DNA of 35,638 nucleotides. Source: Alphaproteobacteria bacterium MarineAlpha3_Bin6 (GTDB taxonomy: Bacteria > Pseudomonadota > Alphaproteobacteria > Rhodospirillales > UBA2165). Position 1 is the first letter of the stretch. The number at the start of each line of letters is the position of its first letter. The stretch lies in NCBI GenBank assembly GCA_002938035.1, contig PTLH01000008.1, forward strand, positions 1-35,638. Direction: 5' to 3'. Made by a program: the position numbers and the translations under genes. The notes under the pieces were generated by a model, which did not search any database, was not told the origin of the DNA, and saw only the letters and a list, made by a program, of their open reading frames with translations. Below are positions 1 through 8,864 of the stretch, piece after piece.

Positions 1-1
1 G

Positions 2-67
2 ATCTACCAATCCATCGCAGAGGAATTTGCTGCATTAGCTAATACTTTACGTGCAAATAATTTTTAA
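2..67 (+). CDS. C-terminal fragment of an unidentified protein
   Basis: An open frame enters from the left edge and stops at a TAA, giving about 21 residues that end in LANTLRANNF. It is the only frame that stays open to a stop followed by a clear intergenic gap. The tail is helical-looking, with acidic and alanine residues, and is too short to assign a family. It runs in the same direction as korA, but the 274-base gap makes co-transcription uncertain. Confidence 0.4.
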   Translation: MYQSIAEEFAALANTLRANNF

Positions 68-227
68 ATATTAAGGCCCTTTAGTTAAATAATCAGAATG
101 TTAACAATTGAGTGTATTTATTTGGGTAATTACGGTTTACGGCTATCACATTGATATGATAGTACAGTGGTCTCTTCAGCTTGTAATTCCGGAGCTAATA
201 GTACTTCAAAAATGTCATAAACATGTT

Positions 228-253
228 ATGGCCGCGAGCCCCGGCAAGGCTAT
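228..253 (+). repeat. Inverted repeat in the korA leader region
   Basis: ATGGCC and GGCTAT can pair as a 6-bp stem with one G-U pair, around a GC-rich 14-base loop. This sits about 90 bases before korA in an otherwise AT-rich gap (68-341). It could be a terminator for the upstream gene, but no T-run follows, or an operator or leader structure. The evidence is weak. Confidence 0.2.
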
Positions 254-341
254 CTGTGTATTCGTAATTTGAACTGTGTAAAGTGTCTCTTGGTTTAACG
301 GTGAAATACGGCCACAAGAAGTTTCTAGGAGAATAAAACGA

Positions 342-2210
342 ATGGAAGGCGCGACTACCCTATCGGTTGATAAGCCTGTCAGAATAGAATTAGAAGATGT
401 CGTGGTCCGATTTGCGGGCGATTCAGGTGATGGCGTACAGATTACCGGCGGTCAATTTACCCTTACAACGGCCTTAGCAGGTAACGATTTAACCACTTTT
501 CCAGATTTTCCGGCTGAAATCAGGGCACCCGCGGGTACAACCTTCGGCGTATCGGCATTTCAAATTCATTTTGGATCTCGTGAAATCCGAACTGCCGGAG
601 ATGCCCCCGATGTTTTAGTTGCCTTTAATCCAGCGGCGTTAAAAGTGAGTATAGGTGACTTAGATAAGGGCGGCCTGATAATTGCTGACATCGGAGCCTT
701 CACCAAACGAAACCTAAAGAAGGCTGGCTACGACACAAACCCGATTGCAAACGATGACCTAGGTGACCACAGGGTTATAGCTATAGATATCACGAAAGCC
801 ACCCTGGAAGCTGTTAAGGAACATGGTCTTAGTCAAAAAGAAGCTGTTCGTTGCAAGAATATGTGGACACTGGGTCTAGTCTATTGGCTCTATGACCGAG
901 ATCGCCAGCCGACTATTGACTGGCTCAATCAAAAGTTTAAAAACCGGCAGGATATTTCCCGATCAAACGTGGCAGCTTTAAACGCTGGTCACGCTTACGG
1001 CGAAACGATGGAGATTTCAGGTGAGCGCAGCGCTTACACAGTGTCTGAGGCAGACATTCCGCCAGGCCTCTACCGGACAGTTACAGGGATAGAAGCGTTA
1101 TCTTGGGGATTGGTTGCCGCTTCGCAGAAAACAGGCCTTCGAATGGTCTACGCCGGCTATCCTATTACTCCAGCATCTGCCATTCTTCATACGTTGTCAC
1201 AGCTAAAACATTTTAATGTCATAACCTTTCAGGCTGAAGATGAGATCGCTGCCGTCTGTGCTGCCCTCGGCGGTTCATATGCCGGCGCATTAGGCGTAAC
1301 GGCAAGCTCGGGACCAGGAATTGCCTTGAAAACTGAGGCTATTGGTCTCGCCGTCTCCGTAGAACTACCGCTTATAGTGCTTAACGTACAACGGGCCGGT
1401 CCCTCCACTGGCCTGCCTACTAAAACCGAGCAATCTGACCTTTACCAGGCGGTTTTTGGAAGGAATGCTGACAGTCCTCTCGCTGTAATTGCTGCCCGTT
1501 CTCCGGGAGATTGCTTCAATACGGCAATTGAAGCTGCAAGAATTGCGACCAAATATATGACCCCTGTTATGTTGCTAGCTGATGGTTATATGGCTAACGC
1601 CTCTGAGCCTTGGCTTATTCCAGACATAAACAGTATTGAAGACATGAAGGTGGAATTTCATTCTGAAACACAGGCTTTCCATCCCTTCCAGAGAAATGAT
1701 GATACATTGGCCCGCTCTTGGGCTATCCCAGGCACACCAGGTCTAGAGCACCGTATTGGCGGCATCGAGAAGTCATATACCTCGGGGGATATTTCTTATG
1801 AGCCGGAAAACCATCAAATAATGACCGATATTCGCAAACAAAAGATAGATAATATCGCCAGTGACATCCCTCTTCAGGATATTGAGATGGGCGAAGAAAA
1901 TGGTCATATGGCTGTTGTCGGATGGGGATCCACCTACGGCCCGATCAATCGATCTGTTCAACGGGCTCGCTCAAATGGAAAGAAAGTTTCCCATGTTCAC
2001 CTTCGTCATATTTGGCCGCTACCGAGCAATCTTAAGAGCCTTCTCAATGGGTTTGACAAGATTCTAGTCCCAGAGATGAATACGGGCCAGCTGGTCACTT
2101 TAATTAGAAGCCAATATTTAATACCAGCCATCGGCTTAAATAAGATATCCGGCCAACCTTTCAAAGTTTCAGAAATCACCTCCGCCATCCAAAAACATTT
2201 GGAGAGCTAA
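342..2210 (+). CDS. korA: 2-oxoacid (2-oxoglutarate):ferredoxin oxidoreductase, fused gamma-alpha subunit
   Basis: This is the larger subunit of a KorAB-type enzyme, which oxidatively decarboxylates a 2-oxoacid with CoA to an acyl-CoA and reduces ferredoxin. The first ~200 residues are the gamma domain (FAGDSGDGVQITGGQ near the N-terminus). The rest is the alpha (pyrimidine-binding and TPP-associated) domain, with GYPITPAS near residue 275 and the pattern SGPGIALKTEAIGLA near 325. The length of 622 residues fits fused gamma-alpha subunits of two-subunit enzymes. The ATG follows AGGAG at good spacing. korB starts three bases after the stop, so the two are clearly one operon. 2-Oxoglutarate is the most likely substrate by family; pyruvate or another oxoacid cannot be excluded from sequence. 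Confidence 0.93.
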   Translation: MEGATTLSVDKPVRIELEDVVVRFAGDSGDGVQITGGQFTLTTALAGNDLTTFPDFPAEIRAPAGTTFGVSAFQIHFGSREIRTAGDAPDVLVAFNPAALKVSIGDLDKGGLIIADIGAFTKRNLKKAGYDTNPIANDDLGDHRVIAIDITKATLEAVKEHGLSQKEAVRCKNMWTLGLVYWLYDRDRQPTIDWLNQKFKNRQDISRSNVAALNAGHAYGETMEISGERSAYTVSEADIPPGLYRTVTGIEALSWGLVAASQKTGLRMVYAGYPITPASAILHTLSQLKHFNVITFQAEDEIAAVCAALGGSYAGALGVTASSGPGIALKTEAIGLAVSVELPLIVLNVQRAGPSTGLPTKTEQSDLYQAVFGRNADSPLAVIAARSPGDCFNTAIEAARIATKYMTPVMLLADGYMANASEPWLIPDINSIEDMKVEFHSETQAFHPFQRNDDTLARSWAIPGTPGLEHRIGGIEKSYTSGDISYEPENHQIMTDIRKQKIDNIASDIPLQDIEMGEENGHMAVVGWGSTYGPINRSVQRARSNGKKVSHVHLRHIWPLPSNLKSLLNGFDKILVPEMNTGQLVTLIRSQYLIPAIGLNKISGQPFKVSEITSAIQKHLES

Positions 2211-2213
2211 ACG

Positions 2214-3239
2214 ATGAACGTGCAAATATCTCCTGACAAGCTGAAAGCAAAGGACTATGCCACTGACCAAGAAGTGCGCTGGTGCCCAGGCTGCGGTGAC
2301 TATGCAATTGTCCGCGCAATGCAAAATACCATGGCCGAACTTCAAGCTCCACGTGAAAAGACAGTTTTTATTTCAGGTATTGGCTGCGCTGCCCGATTTC
2401 CATATTATATGGCTACTTATGGTTTCCATACCATACACGGCCGTGCCGCTGCTATTGCCACGGGAACCAAGCTTGCTAATCCAGACCTAGATGTATGGGT
2501 AATCTCTGGCGACGGGGATGCCCTTTCAATCGGCGGCAATCATCTTTTTCATGTTCTCCGCCGCAACATAAACTTGCAATTTATCTTATTTAATAATGAG
2601 ATTTACGGTTTAACCAAGGGCCAATATTCCCCAACATCGCAAATTGGCACCCGCACACCCTCTACACCACTTGGTTCGGTTGACCATCCTGCATCGGCAG
2701 TAGAATTTGCTCTGGGTTGTGGCGCACAATTCGTAGCGCGTGGGATAGACAGCCGGCAAAAACACCTACCAGAAGTTTTCAAACGGGCACGTGCCCACCA
2801 GGGGGCTTCTTTCGTAGAAGTTTTCCAAAACTGCATCGTTTACAATGATGGTGTTTTTGATGATTTCACAGAAAAAAGCGTTGCAATCGACCAACAAATA
2901 GTATGCGAACATAATAAGCCATTGATGTTTGGACAGGAAAATAACAAAGGGCTTCGTATTATTCCCGGACAAATGGCGTTGGAAGTTGTGACCGTTGGTC
3001 AAAATGGTGTCACCAAGGATGACATAGCTATTCATGACGAAACAAATAAAATCATGGCCCACCTGCTAGCGGACATGAAATCTCCTGCCTTTCCAACTGC
3101 TATTGGTGTCCTCTATTGTAACCAAAAGTCCACATATGAAACAGCAATCCACGAACAACTGAAATCCGAAATAAAAAATAAACCAGAAGCAGATTTGAAT
3201 GCGCTTTTGCGTCAGGGGTCGACCTGGACGGTTGATTAG
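2214..3239 (+). CDS. korB: 2-oxoacid (2-oxoglutarate):ferredoxin oxidoreductase, beta subunit
   Basis: This is the beta subunit that binds thiamine diphosphate and one [4Fe-4S] cluster. The cluster ligands start at WCPGCGDYA (residues ~23-31), with further cysteines in SGIGCAARF and in FQNCIVYND. The TPP/Mg motif is GDGDALSIGGNH near residue 98. At 341 residues it is normal length for the family, and it carries no fused ferredoxin domain, so the electron acceptor must be encoded elsewhere. It starts three bases after korA and has a GGAGAG ribosome site inside the end of korA. No delta (ferredoxin) subunit gene is in the window, as expected for the two-subunit type. Confidence 0.94.
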   Translation: MNVQISPDKLKAKDYATDQEVRWCPGCGDYAIVRAMQNTMAELQAPREKTVFISGIGCAARFPYYMATYGFHTIHGRAAAIATGTKLANPDLDVWVISGDGDALSIGGNHLFHVLRRNINLQFILFNNEIYGLTKGQYSPTSQIGTRTPSTPLGSVDHPASAVEFALGCGAQFVARGIDSRQKHLPEVFKRARAHQGASFVEVFQNCIVYNDGVFDDFTEKSVAIDQQIVCEHNKPLMFGQENNKGLRIIPGQMALEVVTVGQNGVTKDDIAIHDETNKIMAHLLADMKSPAFPTAIGVLYCNQKSTYETAIHEQLKSEIKNKPEADLNALLRQGSTWTVD

Positions 3240-3316
3240 ATTATTTTTCGACCGACGCTATAGATATTACCATCGTTGTTTAAAGTACCCATTTCTGCAT
3301 AGGTGGGCCATATCTT

Positions 3317-4165
3317 ATGCTAGATCTTAAAAGCTATCTCATTTTTATCTACCGGAAAACGAAAGATGTTCTTTTCCATTGCTGTTTGGCTGCTTTCATA
3401 ACAGCTTTGCTAGTTAAAATGTCCGCTGGAAATGATCTAGAGCCTGGCAACCTATTTAAGGATTGTACAGCATGTCCAGAGATGATCGTTATCCCCTCTG
3501 GAAGTTTTAACATGGGCTCAAGTCAGGGCAAGAAAAACGAACTACCCATCCAAGAAATTACCATTGCCAAACCTTATGCTATCGGCCGCTTTGAAATAAC
3601 CTTTAACGAGTGGGATGTCTGCCACGCAGAAGGTGGATGCTTAAGAAAAGTTCATGATCGAGGCTGGGGGCGAGGATATCGCCCGGTAATTAACGTTCTA
3701 TACGCGGATATCCAAGAATATTTTTCCTGGATTAGTAATAAGACTAACCAATTATATCGCCTTCCGTCAGAAGCGGAATGGGAATACGCTGCTCGGGCAG
3801 GGACAACCACTGAATACTGGTGGGGCAACAAAATGATAAAAGGTAATGCCAATTGTCGAGGCTGTGGAACAAAGTGGAGTGGTAAAATGTCTGCACCAGT
3901 GGGATCGTTTAAAGGAAACCCTTGGGGGCTCTATGACATGCACGGTAACCTACTTGAATATGTTGAAGATTGCTGGACCAATAACCACGAAAACGTCTCA
4001 GGAGATGGGTCGCCCACTGTAAATTCAGAATGTCTTAGCCGAGTCATAAAAGGGGGTGCTTGGTATTACCTGCCCAGAGTGTCTCGATCTGCCTATCGGG
4101 CCCGCAATGACACCAGGGTTTTCAGTTACGTGATTGGTTTCCGAGCTCTTAGGGAGCTAAAATAG
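3317..4165 (+). CDS. Formylglycine-generating-enzyme-like (FGE-sulfatase fold) protein, membrane anchored or secreted, catalytic cysteines absent
   Basis: The protein has 282 residues. There is a basic N-terminus, a hydrophobic segment at roughly residues 18-36 (signal peptide or anchor), and then the FGE-sulfatase/SUMF1-type fold: CPEMIVIPSGSFNMGS near 54-69, RLPSEAEWEYAARAG in the middle, NPWGLYDMHGNLLEYVED, and a final RVIKGGAWYY...GFRAL block. In true formylglycine-generating enzymes the segment after the GG(S/A) carries two catalytic cysteines. Here it reads WYYLPRVSRSAYR, with no cysteine. The fold is therefore recognisable, but formylglycine formation is unlikely. It may be a binding, scaffold or other oxidase-like member of the superfamily. 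No sulfatase gene is nearby. The ATG has an AGGTGGG site 9 bases upstream. It ends 8 bases from the convergent gene. Confidence 0.82.
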   Translation: MLDLKSYLIFIYRKTKDVLFHCCLAAFITALLVKMSAGNDLEPGNLFKDCTACPEMIVIPSGSFNMGSSQGKKNELPIQEITIAKPYAIGRFEITFNEWDVCHAEGGCLRKVHDRGWGRGYRPVINVLYADIQEYFSWISNKTNQLYRLPSEAEWEYAARAGTTTEYWWGNKMIKGNANCRGCGTKWSGKMSAPVGSFKGNPWGLYDMHGNLLEYVEDCWTNNHENVSGDGSPTVNSECLSRVIKGGAWYYLPRVSRSAYRARNDTRVFSYVIGFRALRELK

Positions 4166-4173
4166 ATTATGCA

Positions 4174-4671
4174 TTAAGCTATAATGTTTATACTTAAAGA
4201 AATTTGATTTTCTTCTATAAGGTTTTCCTCTTCATTGTAACTAACCGACGTCTCTTCCATAATACCCTTGGTCGCGCTATAGGCCTCATTTCCTTGATAG
4301 GGGGTCACCTGAACATTTTCTACCTCTGGAAGCATTTGCATGTAGAGCTGAGCCTCAAATGTTGCGAGTGGGAATACGGTAAGGGATGCTTCCCAATAAT
4401 CGCCATATATATACTTGGAAGATCTCGTTTCTAAGTGATCGCGTTCAAAGCTGCCATCTACCTGAGGTCGGTGTCCGGCTACTTGTATTCTGTACAACGT
4501 ATCCACCTCAGGCCGCATAGTATTGCCCGAAGCCCCAAAGTCTACCGGGAACCCCCGCCCAAATTGTGATCCTCCAATTTGTCTGGATGATCCCATTTGC
4601 AGACTTTGATCCGACCGAGATAAGCTCGAAGATCGACTGGTGACATTTGCCGCGGCTGGATTGGAAGCCAT
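4174..4671 (-). CDS. Hypothetical protein, 165 residues, serine-rich N-terminus
   Basis: I do not recognise the family. The frame starts at an ATG with AAGGA about 9 bases upstream (gactaaggaatccatggc) and stops 8 bases from the convergent FGE-like gene. Residues 1-45 are rich in Ser, Gly, Gln and Asn and are probably disordered. The middle (about 55-125) has alternating hydrophobic residues and aromatic positions (KYIYGDYWEASLTVF) suggestive of a small beta domain. The tail is acidic (EENLIEENQ). There is no signal peptide, membrane segment or cysteine. The good ribosome site and packed position argue for a real gene; function is unknown. Confidence 0.65.
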   Translation of the reverse strand: MASNPAAANVTSRSSSLSRSDQSLQMGSSRQIGGSQFGRGFPVDFGASGNTMRPEVDTLYRIQVAGHRPQVDGSFERDHLETRSSKYIYGDYWEASLTVFPLATFEAQLYMQMLPEVENVQVTPYQGNEAYSATKGIMEETSVSYNEEENLIEENQISLSINIIA

Positions 4672-4819
4672 GCCATGGATTCCTTAGTCAAAATGTCAGC
4701 CATTCTGGCAACTAGTGGATATCGGTATTCCGTTCAGCGATCCCTCCTTCAGAAATCACCAAACAACCGTGCACTGAAATATCGTTCAAACTATCATATA
4801 CTTTGGGAGTTAAAAATCA

Positions 4820-4849
4820 TTGAAATTAAAAACTTTTGCGAATTATAAG
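4820..4849 (+). promoter_or_regulatory. Candidate sigma-70-type promoter for the methyltransferase gene
   Basis: TTGAAA and TATAAG are separated by 18 bases in the AT-rich divergent gap. The predicted transcript would start about 20 bases before the ATG at 4878. Confidence 0.4.
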
Positions 4850-4877
4850 ATTTATTGCCCGCTCAGTTTGAGAAAGT

Positions 4878-5657
4878 ATGTCTTTTCTCCCAGGTTTTAA
4901 CCATGATAAACGGACTACTTACAATAGCGTAAGAATCCGTAATATGTTGTTAGATGCAATTAATTTACATGAGTTTTATACTTCTCCTCTCGGCCTAACA
5001 ACCAAACGGGTTATTGGGAAGCACATACGAGAGGTTTGGCCTGAGGTAAAAAATATGAATGTCTTGGGCATCGGATATTGTCCACCTTATTTAAACGCTT
5101 TCCGCAGTGAGGCTAAACGTGTGATTTCGGTTATGCCTGTATCTCAGGGAATACTGCAACAACCCAACAAAGTAGCCAGCCAATCCTGTCTGACATCGGA
5201 GGCGGAACTTCCCCTTCCAGATCTTTCAATGGATCGGGTGCTCATCATACACGCCTTGGAATGTGTAGAATCCGTCCGACCAATGATGCGCGAGGTTTGG
5301 CGTGTTTTATCCGGAAATGGACGTATCATTGTCGTTACTCCCAACAGGCGCGGCATATGGGCGCAGCTAGAACGTACGCCCTTTGGTTGTGGCCAGCCTT
5401 ATTCAGCTAACCAACTCAGTCGATTACTCCGCGATACTATGTTCATACCAATCAGCTCAAATGGTATACTTTATGTGCCGCCGTCTAAATCACGCATGGT
5501 AATGTCATCGGCACTGGCTTGGGAAAGTATTGGTAGATATTGGTTTTCGGCTTTAGGAGGAGTTATCTCTGTAGAGGCGAGCAAGCAAATTTACGCTGAA
5601 ACAACACTAGGCGCAGCGTCTCGCCGAAAGGTCTATTCCACCCTACCAAGTCCGTAA
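4878..5657 (+). CDS. Class I SAM-dependent methyltransferase (alphaproteobacterial, neighbour of metW)
   Basis: A methyltransferase-11-like fold: a glycine motif variant (NVLGIGYCPPYL) near residue 60, an acidic post-motif region (PLPDLSMDRVLIIHALECVE), and then WRVLSGNGRIIVVTPNRRG, the typical strand-4/5 region. The substrate is unknown. As far as I recall, relatives begin at a residue corresponding to the internal ATG at 4944 (MLLDAINLHEFYTSPLG), so the first 22 residues may not be translated. Neither start has a strong ribosome site, and GAGAAAG sits just before 4878. It is convergent with metW, an arrangement common in alphaproteobacteria. Confidence 0.85.
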   Translation: MSFLPGFNHDKRTTYNSVRIRNMLLDAINLHEFYTSPLGLTTKRVIGKHIREVWPEVKNMNVLGIGYCPPYLNAFRSEAKRVISVMPVSQGILQQPNKVASQSCLTSEAELPLPDLSMDRVLIIHALECVESVRPMMREVWRVLSGNGRIIVVTPNRRGIWAQLERTPFGCGQPYSANQLSRLLRDTMFIPISSNGILYVPPSKSRMVMSSALAWESIGRYWFSALGGVISVEASKQIYAETTLGAASRRKVYSTLPSP

Positions 5658-5672
5658 AAAATGAAAAAAAAC

Positions 5673-6305
5673 TCAGTCCGAATTTCGTTTTAGCAAGAAC
5701 AATGCCTGTTCTCCCATTAAATTTGCTGCAAAGGTTCTTGAACCAATTGCAGAACCTAACCTACGGCTATTGATCGCCAAGCTTTTTTCAATATTGATTT
5801 CGAGGTTATTGCAAAGCCTGACGAAATCTCGGATTGTGCAAAAATGTATGTTGGGGGTATCATACCACTCGTGAGGCAATGTTTTGGTTCTGGGCATGCA
5901 ACCTCGGAGCGCGAGAGATGCCCTAACCCGCCAATAGCCAAAATTAGGAAAGGATACAATAGCGCGCTTCCCAATTCTCAAGAGGTTCTCTAATACCTCT
6001 CGCGGGGCCATAGTTGCCTGCAAAGTTTGGCTTAAAATCACGTAATCAAATGCACTATTGGGATAATTGAACAAGTCTTTGTCTGCGTCCCCCTGGATCA
6101 CTGATAATCCTTGGGAAACGCAGGCATTCACGCCATCCATACTTAACTCAATCCCCCGACCATCGACGTTCTTTTCGTGTAAAAGATAATCCAATAACGA
6201 ACCATCGCCACAACCAACGTCCAATACACGGCTTCCTGGCACTACCATATCCGCTATCAACTGCAGGTCTATGCGGATCATCCGCCTATCTTTTTCTATA
6301 ACCAT
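5673..6305 (-). CDS. metW: Methionine biosynthesis protein MetW (methyltransferase fold)
   Basis: MetW is a small class I methyltransferase-fold protein that works with MetX in homoserine acylation. The SAM motif VLDVGCGDGSLL lies near residue 28, followed by the MetW-typical FDYVILSQTLQA, REVLENLLRIGKRAIVSFPNFGYW and EWYDTPNIHFCTIRDF. The length of 210 residues is close to the family norm. The true start may be the internal ATG at 6281 (MIRIDLQLIADMV), which matches usual N-termini better; neither start has a good ribosome site. It begins 6 bases after the metX stop, so it is co-transcribed and probably translationally coupled. Confidence 0.93.
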   Translation of the reverse strand: MVIEKDRRMIRIDLQLIADMVVPGSRVLDVGCGDGSLLDYLLHEKNVDGRGIELSMDGVNACVSQGLSVIQGDADKDLFNYPNSAFDYVILSQTLQATMAPREVLENLLRIGKRAIVSFPNFGYWRVRASLALRGCMPRTKTLPHEWYDTPNIHFCTIRDFVRLCNNLEINIEKSLAINSRRLGSAIGSRTFAANLMGEQALFLLKRNSD

Positions 6306-6311
6306 CTACAA

Positions 6312-7475
6312 TCAATCCGTCTTTGAAAGCGCATAATTAGGTAAACCAAAATGTTCCGCTGCACCATCCATGAAACCCGAGAGTACTCTCCAAAACTCGG
6401 GTTCTTCTAACAGAAATGCATCGTGCCCATTATCGGACTCAATCTCCGCAAAGCTTACATTGGCGGCTACTGAATTTAGTGCATGTACTATCCGGCGGCT
6501 TTCCACTGTTGGGTATAGCCAATCACTTGAAAACGATATTACACAGAACCTAGTCTTAGTATTCCGAAATGCATCACCCAAAACACCGTTATAGCGTCCT
6601 TCTAAATCAAAGTAATCCATGGCTCGTGTGATATATAGATACGAATTAGCATCAAACCTGTCGACGAATGTACTACCCTGATGCCGGAGATAACTTTCCA
6701 CTTGGAAATCCGCATCAAAACCAAATGTAACGGCGGTTCTATCTTGGAGACGTCGACCGAATTTCCGCTGCAAAGAAGGTTCAGACAAATAAGTAATGTG
6801 TGCTACCATGCGAGCGATGGCTAAACCTCTGTAAGGAATAGTGCCTTCTTCCTGGTAATTCCCGCCGCGCCAATCTGGATCTGCCATAATAGCCTGTCGT
6901 CCCACCTCATCGAAGGCAATATTCTGCGCTGAATGGTGAGACGCTGAAGCGATTGGTACTGCTGTGCATAACCTCTCAGGATAAGTTGCCGCCCACTCGA
7001 GCACCTGCATACCCCCCATAGATCCCCCAATTGCGCAGAATAGTGTTTCGATTTGGAGATGATCAAGTAGCATAGCTTGGGCGTGAACCATATCCCGTAT
7101 AGTGATGACTGGAAAATCTAGCCCCCAACATTTTCCAGTATCCGGGTTTATTTCCCTTGGCCCGGCAGTCCCCATGCAACCACCCAAGATATTAGAGCAA
7201 ATTATAAAATATTTATCTGTATCTAGGAGCTTTCCAGGACCTACAACTAACTCCCACCAACCTAACTTGCCGGTCAAGGGGTGGGTGTTTGCAATATATT
7301 GATCGCCACTCAAAGCATGACACACAAGAATAGCATTTGATTTTTCAGTATTTAATTTTCCATAGGTCTGATACGCAACTGGAAAATTTTTAAGCTCAAC
7401 ACCACACTCCAAGCGTAACGGCCTTTGCACTCCAAGGAACACATTGGCCTGAGCCTCAGGATCATTTTCCAACAA
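6312..7475 (-). CDS. metX: Homoserine O-acyltransferase (acetyl or succinyl), MetX
   Basis: An alpha/beta-hydrolase-fold enzyme that activates homoserine for methionine synthesis. The nucleophile is Ser152 in GGSMGGMQ. The triad Asp is in SSDWLYP near residue 317 and the His in NGHDAF near 350. The 387-residue length is normal. The start codon is TTG, preceded by a GAGGG ribosome site (gagagagggcagaattg). MetX enzymes paired with MetW can use either acetyl- or succinyl-CoA, so the acyl donor is not settled by family name. The gene is divergent from hisC, and metW follows at 6 bases. Confidence 0.94.
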   Translation of the reverse strand: MLENDPEAQANVFLGVQRPLRLECGVELKNFPVAYQTYGKLNTEKSNAILVCHALSGDQYIANTHPLTGKLGWWELVVGPGKLLDTDKYFIICSNILGGCMGTAGPREINPDTGKCWGLDFPVITIRDMVHAQAMLLDHLQIETLFCAIGGSMGGMQVLEWAATYPERLCTAVPIASASHHSAQNIAFDEVGRQAIMADPDWRGGNYQEEGTIPYRGLAIARMVAHITYLSEPSLQRKFGRRLQDRTAVTFGFDADFQVESYLRHQGSTFVDRFDANSYLYITRAMDYFDLEGRYNGVLGDAFRNTKTRFCVISFSSDWLYPTVESRRIVHALNSVAANVSFAEIESDNGHDAFLLEEPEFWRVLSGFMDGAAEHFGLPNYALSKTD

Positions 7476-7605
7476 TTCTGCCCTCTCTCGTAATGACAGT
7501 ATTACCTGTCCATCTTACTCAATCAACTGAAGCGGCATTTATAGCGCCCTTGCTATCAGCAAATTTGGTTGTTGAGCTCTAACACGTTACGATCAATTTT
7601 CCCCA

Positions 7606-7634
7606 TAGCTATGAATCAGGTACACTTCTGTCAA
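7606..7634 (-). promoter_or_regulatory. Candidate metX promoter
   Basis: On the minus strand TTGACA is followed after 17 bases by TAGCTA, a perfect -35 box with a weak -10. A GAATC (GANTC methylation) site lies in the spacer at 7613-7617. The implied leader to the TTG start is about 125 bases. Confidence 0.35.
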
Positions 7635-7751
7635 TCTTTTCTTTGATTTTAAGGACACAGGGGATTATCACTCTGCCTTTCAGAATTGTAGACTGATCCG
7701 AACGCGAAGTTAATACTTTTTCACGATACTCTTTCAAGGAGATCTACCTCC

Positions 7752-8861
7752 GTGTCGTCCCCTAAACCCCTAGAAGGCCTGAATAAGATTGCTCCTTATG
7801 TAGGGGGTGAGTCAGAAATTGAAGATATGGACAAGGTAATTAAACTCGCCTCTAACGAAGGGGCCTTTGGTCCAAGCCCAAAAACAATTGAGGCGTTGAG
7901 AACTGCAGCAAAGGATTACCATCGTTATCCGGATGGCGACAGCCTACAACTCCGTGAATTGCTCTCTTCGAAATTTAATTTGGAGACTGAAAGAATTATC
8001 TGCGGATGCGGATCCGATGAATTAATTAGCCTTTTATGCCGATCTTATGCTGGGTCCGGTGATGAGATTTTATGCAGTGCCCATGGTTTTGCTATGTATC
8101 CAATCTATGGTCGAACGGTCGGTGCAGAAATTGTCACTGCAGATGAGGACAATATCACTATAGATGTAAACAACTTGCTGGAGATGGTAACAGAAAATAC
8201 TAAACTTCTTTTTATCGCTAATCCCAACAACCCCACAGGTACTTATCTGCCGGAGAGCGAACTGAAGCGTTTACATGAGGGTCTCCCGGGGGGGGTGCTA
8301 CTTGTCATTGATTCTGCCTATGCTGAGTATACTTCCTCTGAGGATTATTCGGCGGGTATAGACATTGTTCGAGCTAACAAGAATGTTGCCATGCTTCGAA
8401 CATTTTCAAAAATTTATGGCATGGGTGGTGTGCGTCTCGGCTGGGGATATTTTCCTGAAGAGGTAGCGGACGTACTTAATCGCATGCGAAGCCCGTTCAA
8501 CGTTTCTTTTCCTGCACAGGTAGCAGGTGCAACAGCCATTCTCGATGAAGAGTTTATCGAAATGTCACAATCCCACAACAACAAGTGGTTAGCGTGGACA
8601 ATAGAACAATGCCGCTCTGCCGGATTAGTAGTCCCAAACAGCTACTGCAACTTTGCGCTCTTGAGGTTTCCAGAGAAACCCAATGATGATACAGAACATC
8701 CTCACAAAGATGCAAAAGCTGCAAATTCTTTTCTAAAATCACGTGGTATCATCGTTCGGGGATTAAGTGGTTATGGCCTGCCGGATGCCTTGAGAGTTTC
8801 TATTGGCCAAGAAGATGAAATGCGCCTAGTAGTTAGCTTACTTCAAGAATTTATGGAATAA
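7752..8861 (+). CDS. hisC: Histidinol-phosphate / aromatic amino acid aminotransferase
   Basis: A PLP-dependent class I/II aminotransferase of the HisC family. It carries the HisC-type N-terminus (IKLASNEGAFGPSPK), NPNNPTGTYLP near residue 157, an Asp for the pyridine nitrogen in IDSAYAEY, and the Schiff-base lysine about residue 220 in TFSKIYGMGG with the following RLGWG. The start is GTG, set by AAGGAG ten bases upstream. Because it is directly joined to tyrA (3-base gap), its main role may be transamination of prephenate, 4-hydroxyphenylpyruvate or phenylpyruvate rather than histidinol phosphate. Both activities are known in the family. Confidence 0.92.
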   Translation: MSSPKPLEGLNKIAPYVGGESEIEDMDKVIKLASNEGAFGPSPKTIEALRTAAKDYHRYPDGDSLQLRELLSSKFNLETERIICGCGSDELISLLCRSYAGSGDEILCSAHGFAMYPIYGRTVGAEIVTADEDNITIDVNNLLEMVTENTKLLFIANPNNPTGTYLPESELKRLHEGLPGGVLLVIDSAYAEYTSSEDYSAGIDIVRANKNVAMLRTFSKIYGMGGVRLGWGYFPEEVADVLNRMRSPFNVSFPAQVAGATAILDEEFIEMSQSHNNKWLAWTIEQCRSAGLVVPNSYCNFALLRFPEKPNDDTEHPHKDAKAANSFLKSRGIIVRGLSGYGLPDALRVSIGQEDEMRLVVSLLQEFME

Positions 8862-8864
8862 TCG

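Noticed and set aside
2006-2188. Several 60-80-residue ORFs inside korA/korB on both strands
   Set aside because: All overlap strongly supported KorA/KorB sequence and carry no ribosome site or domain.
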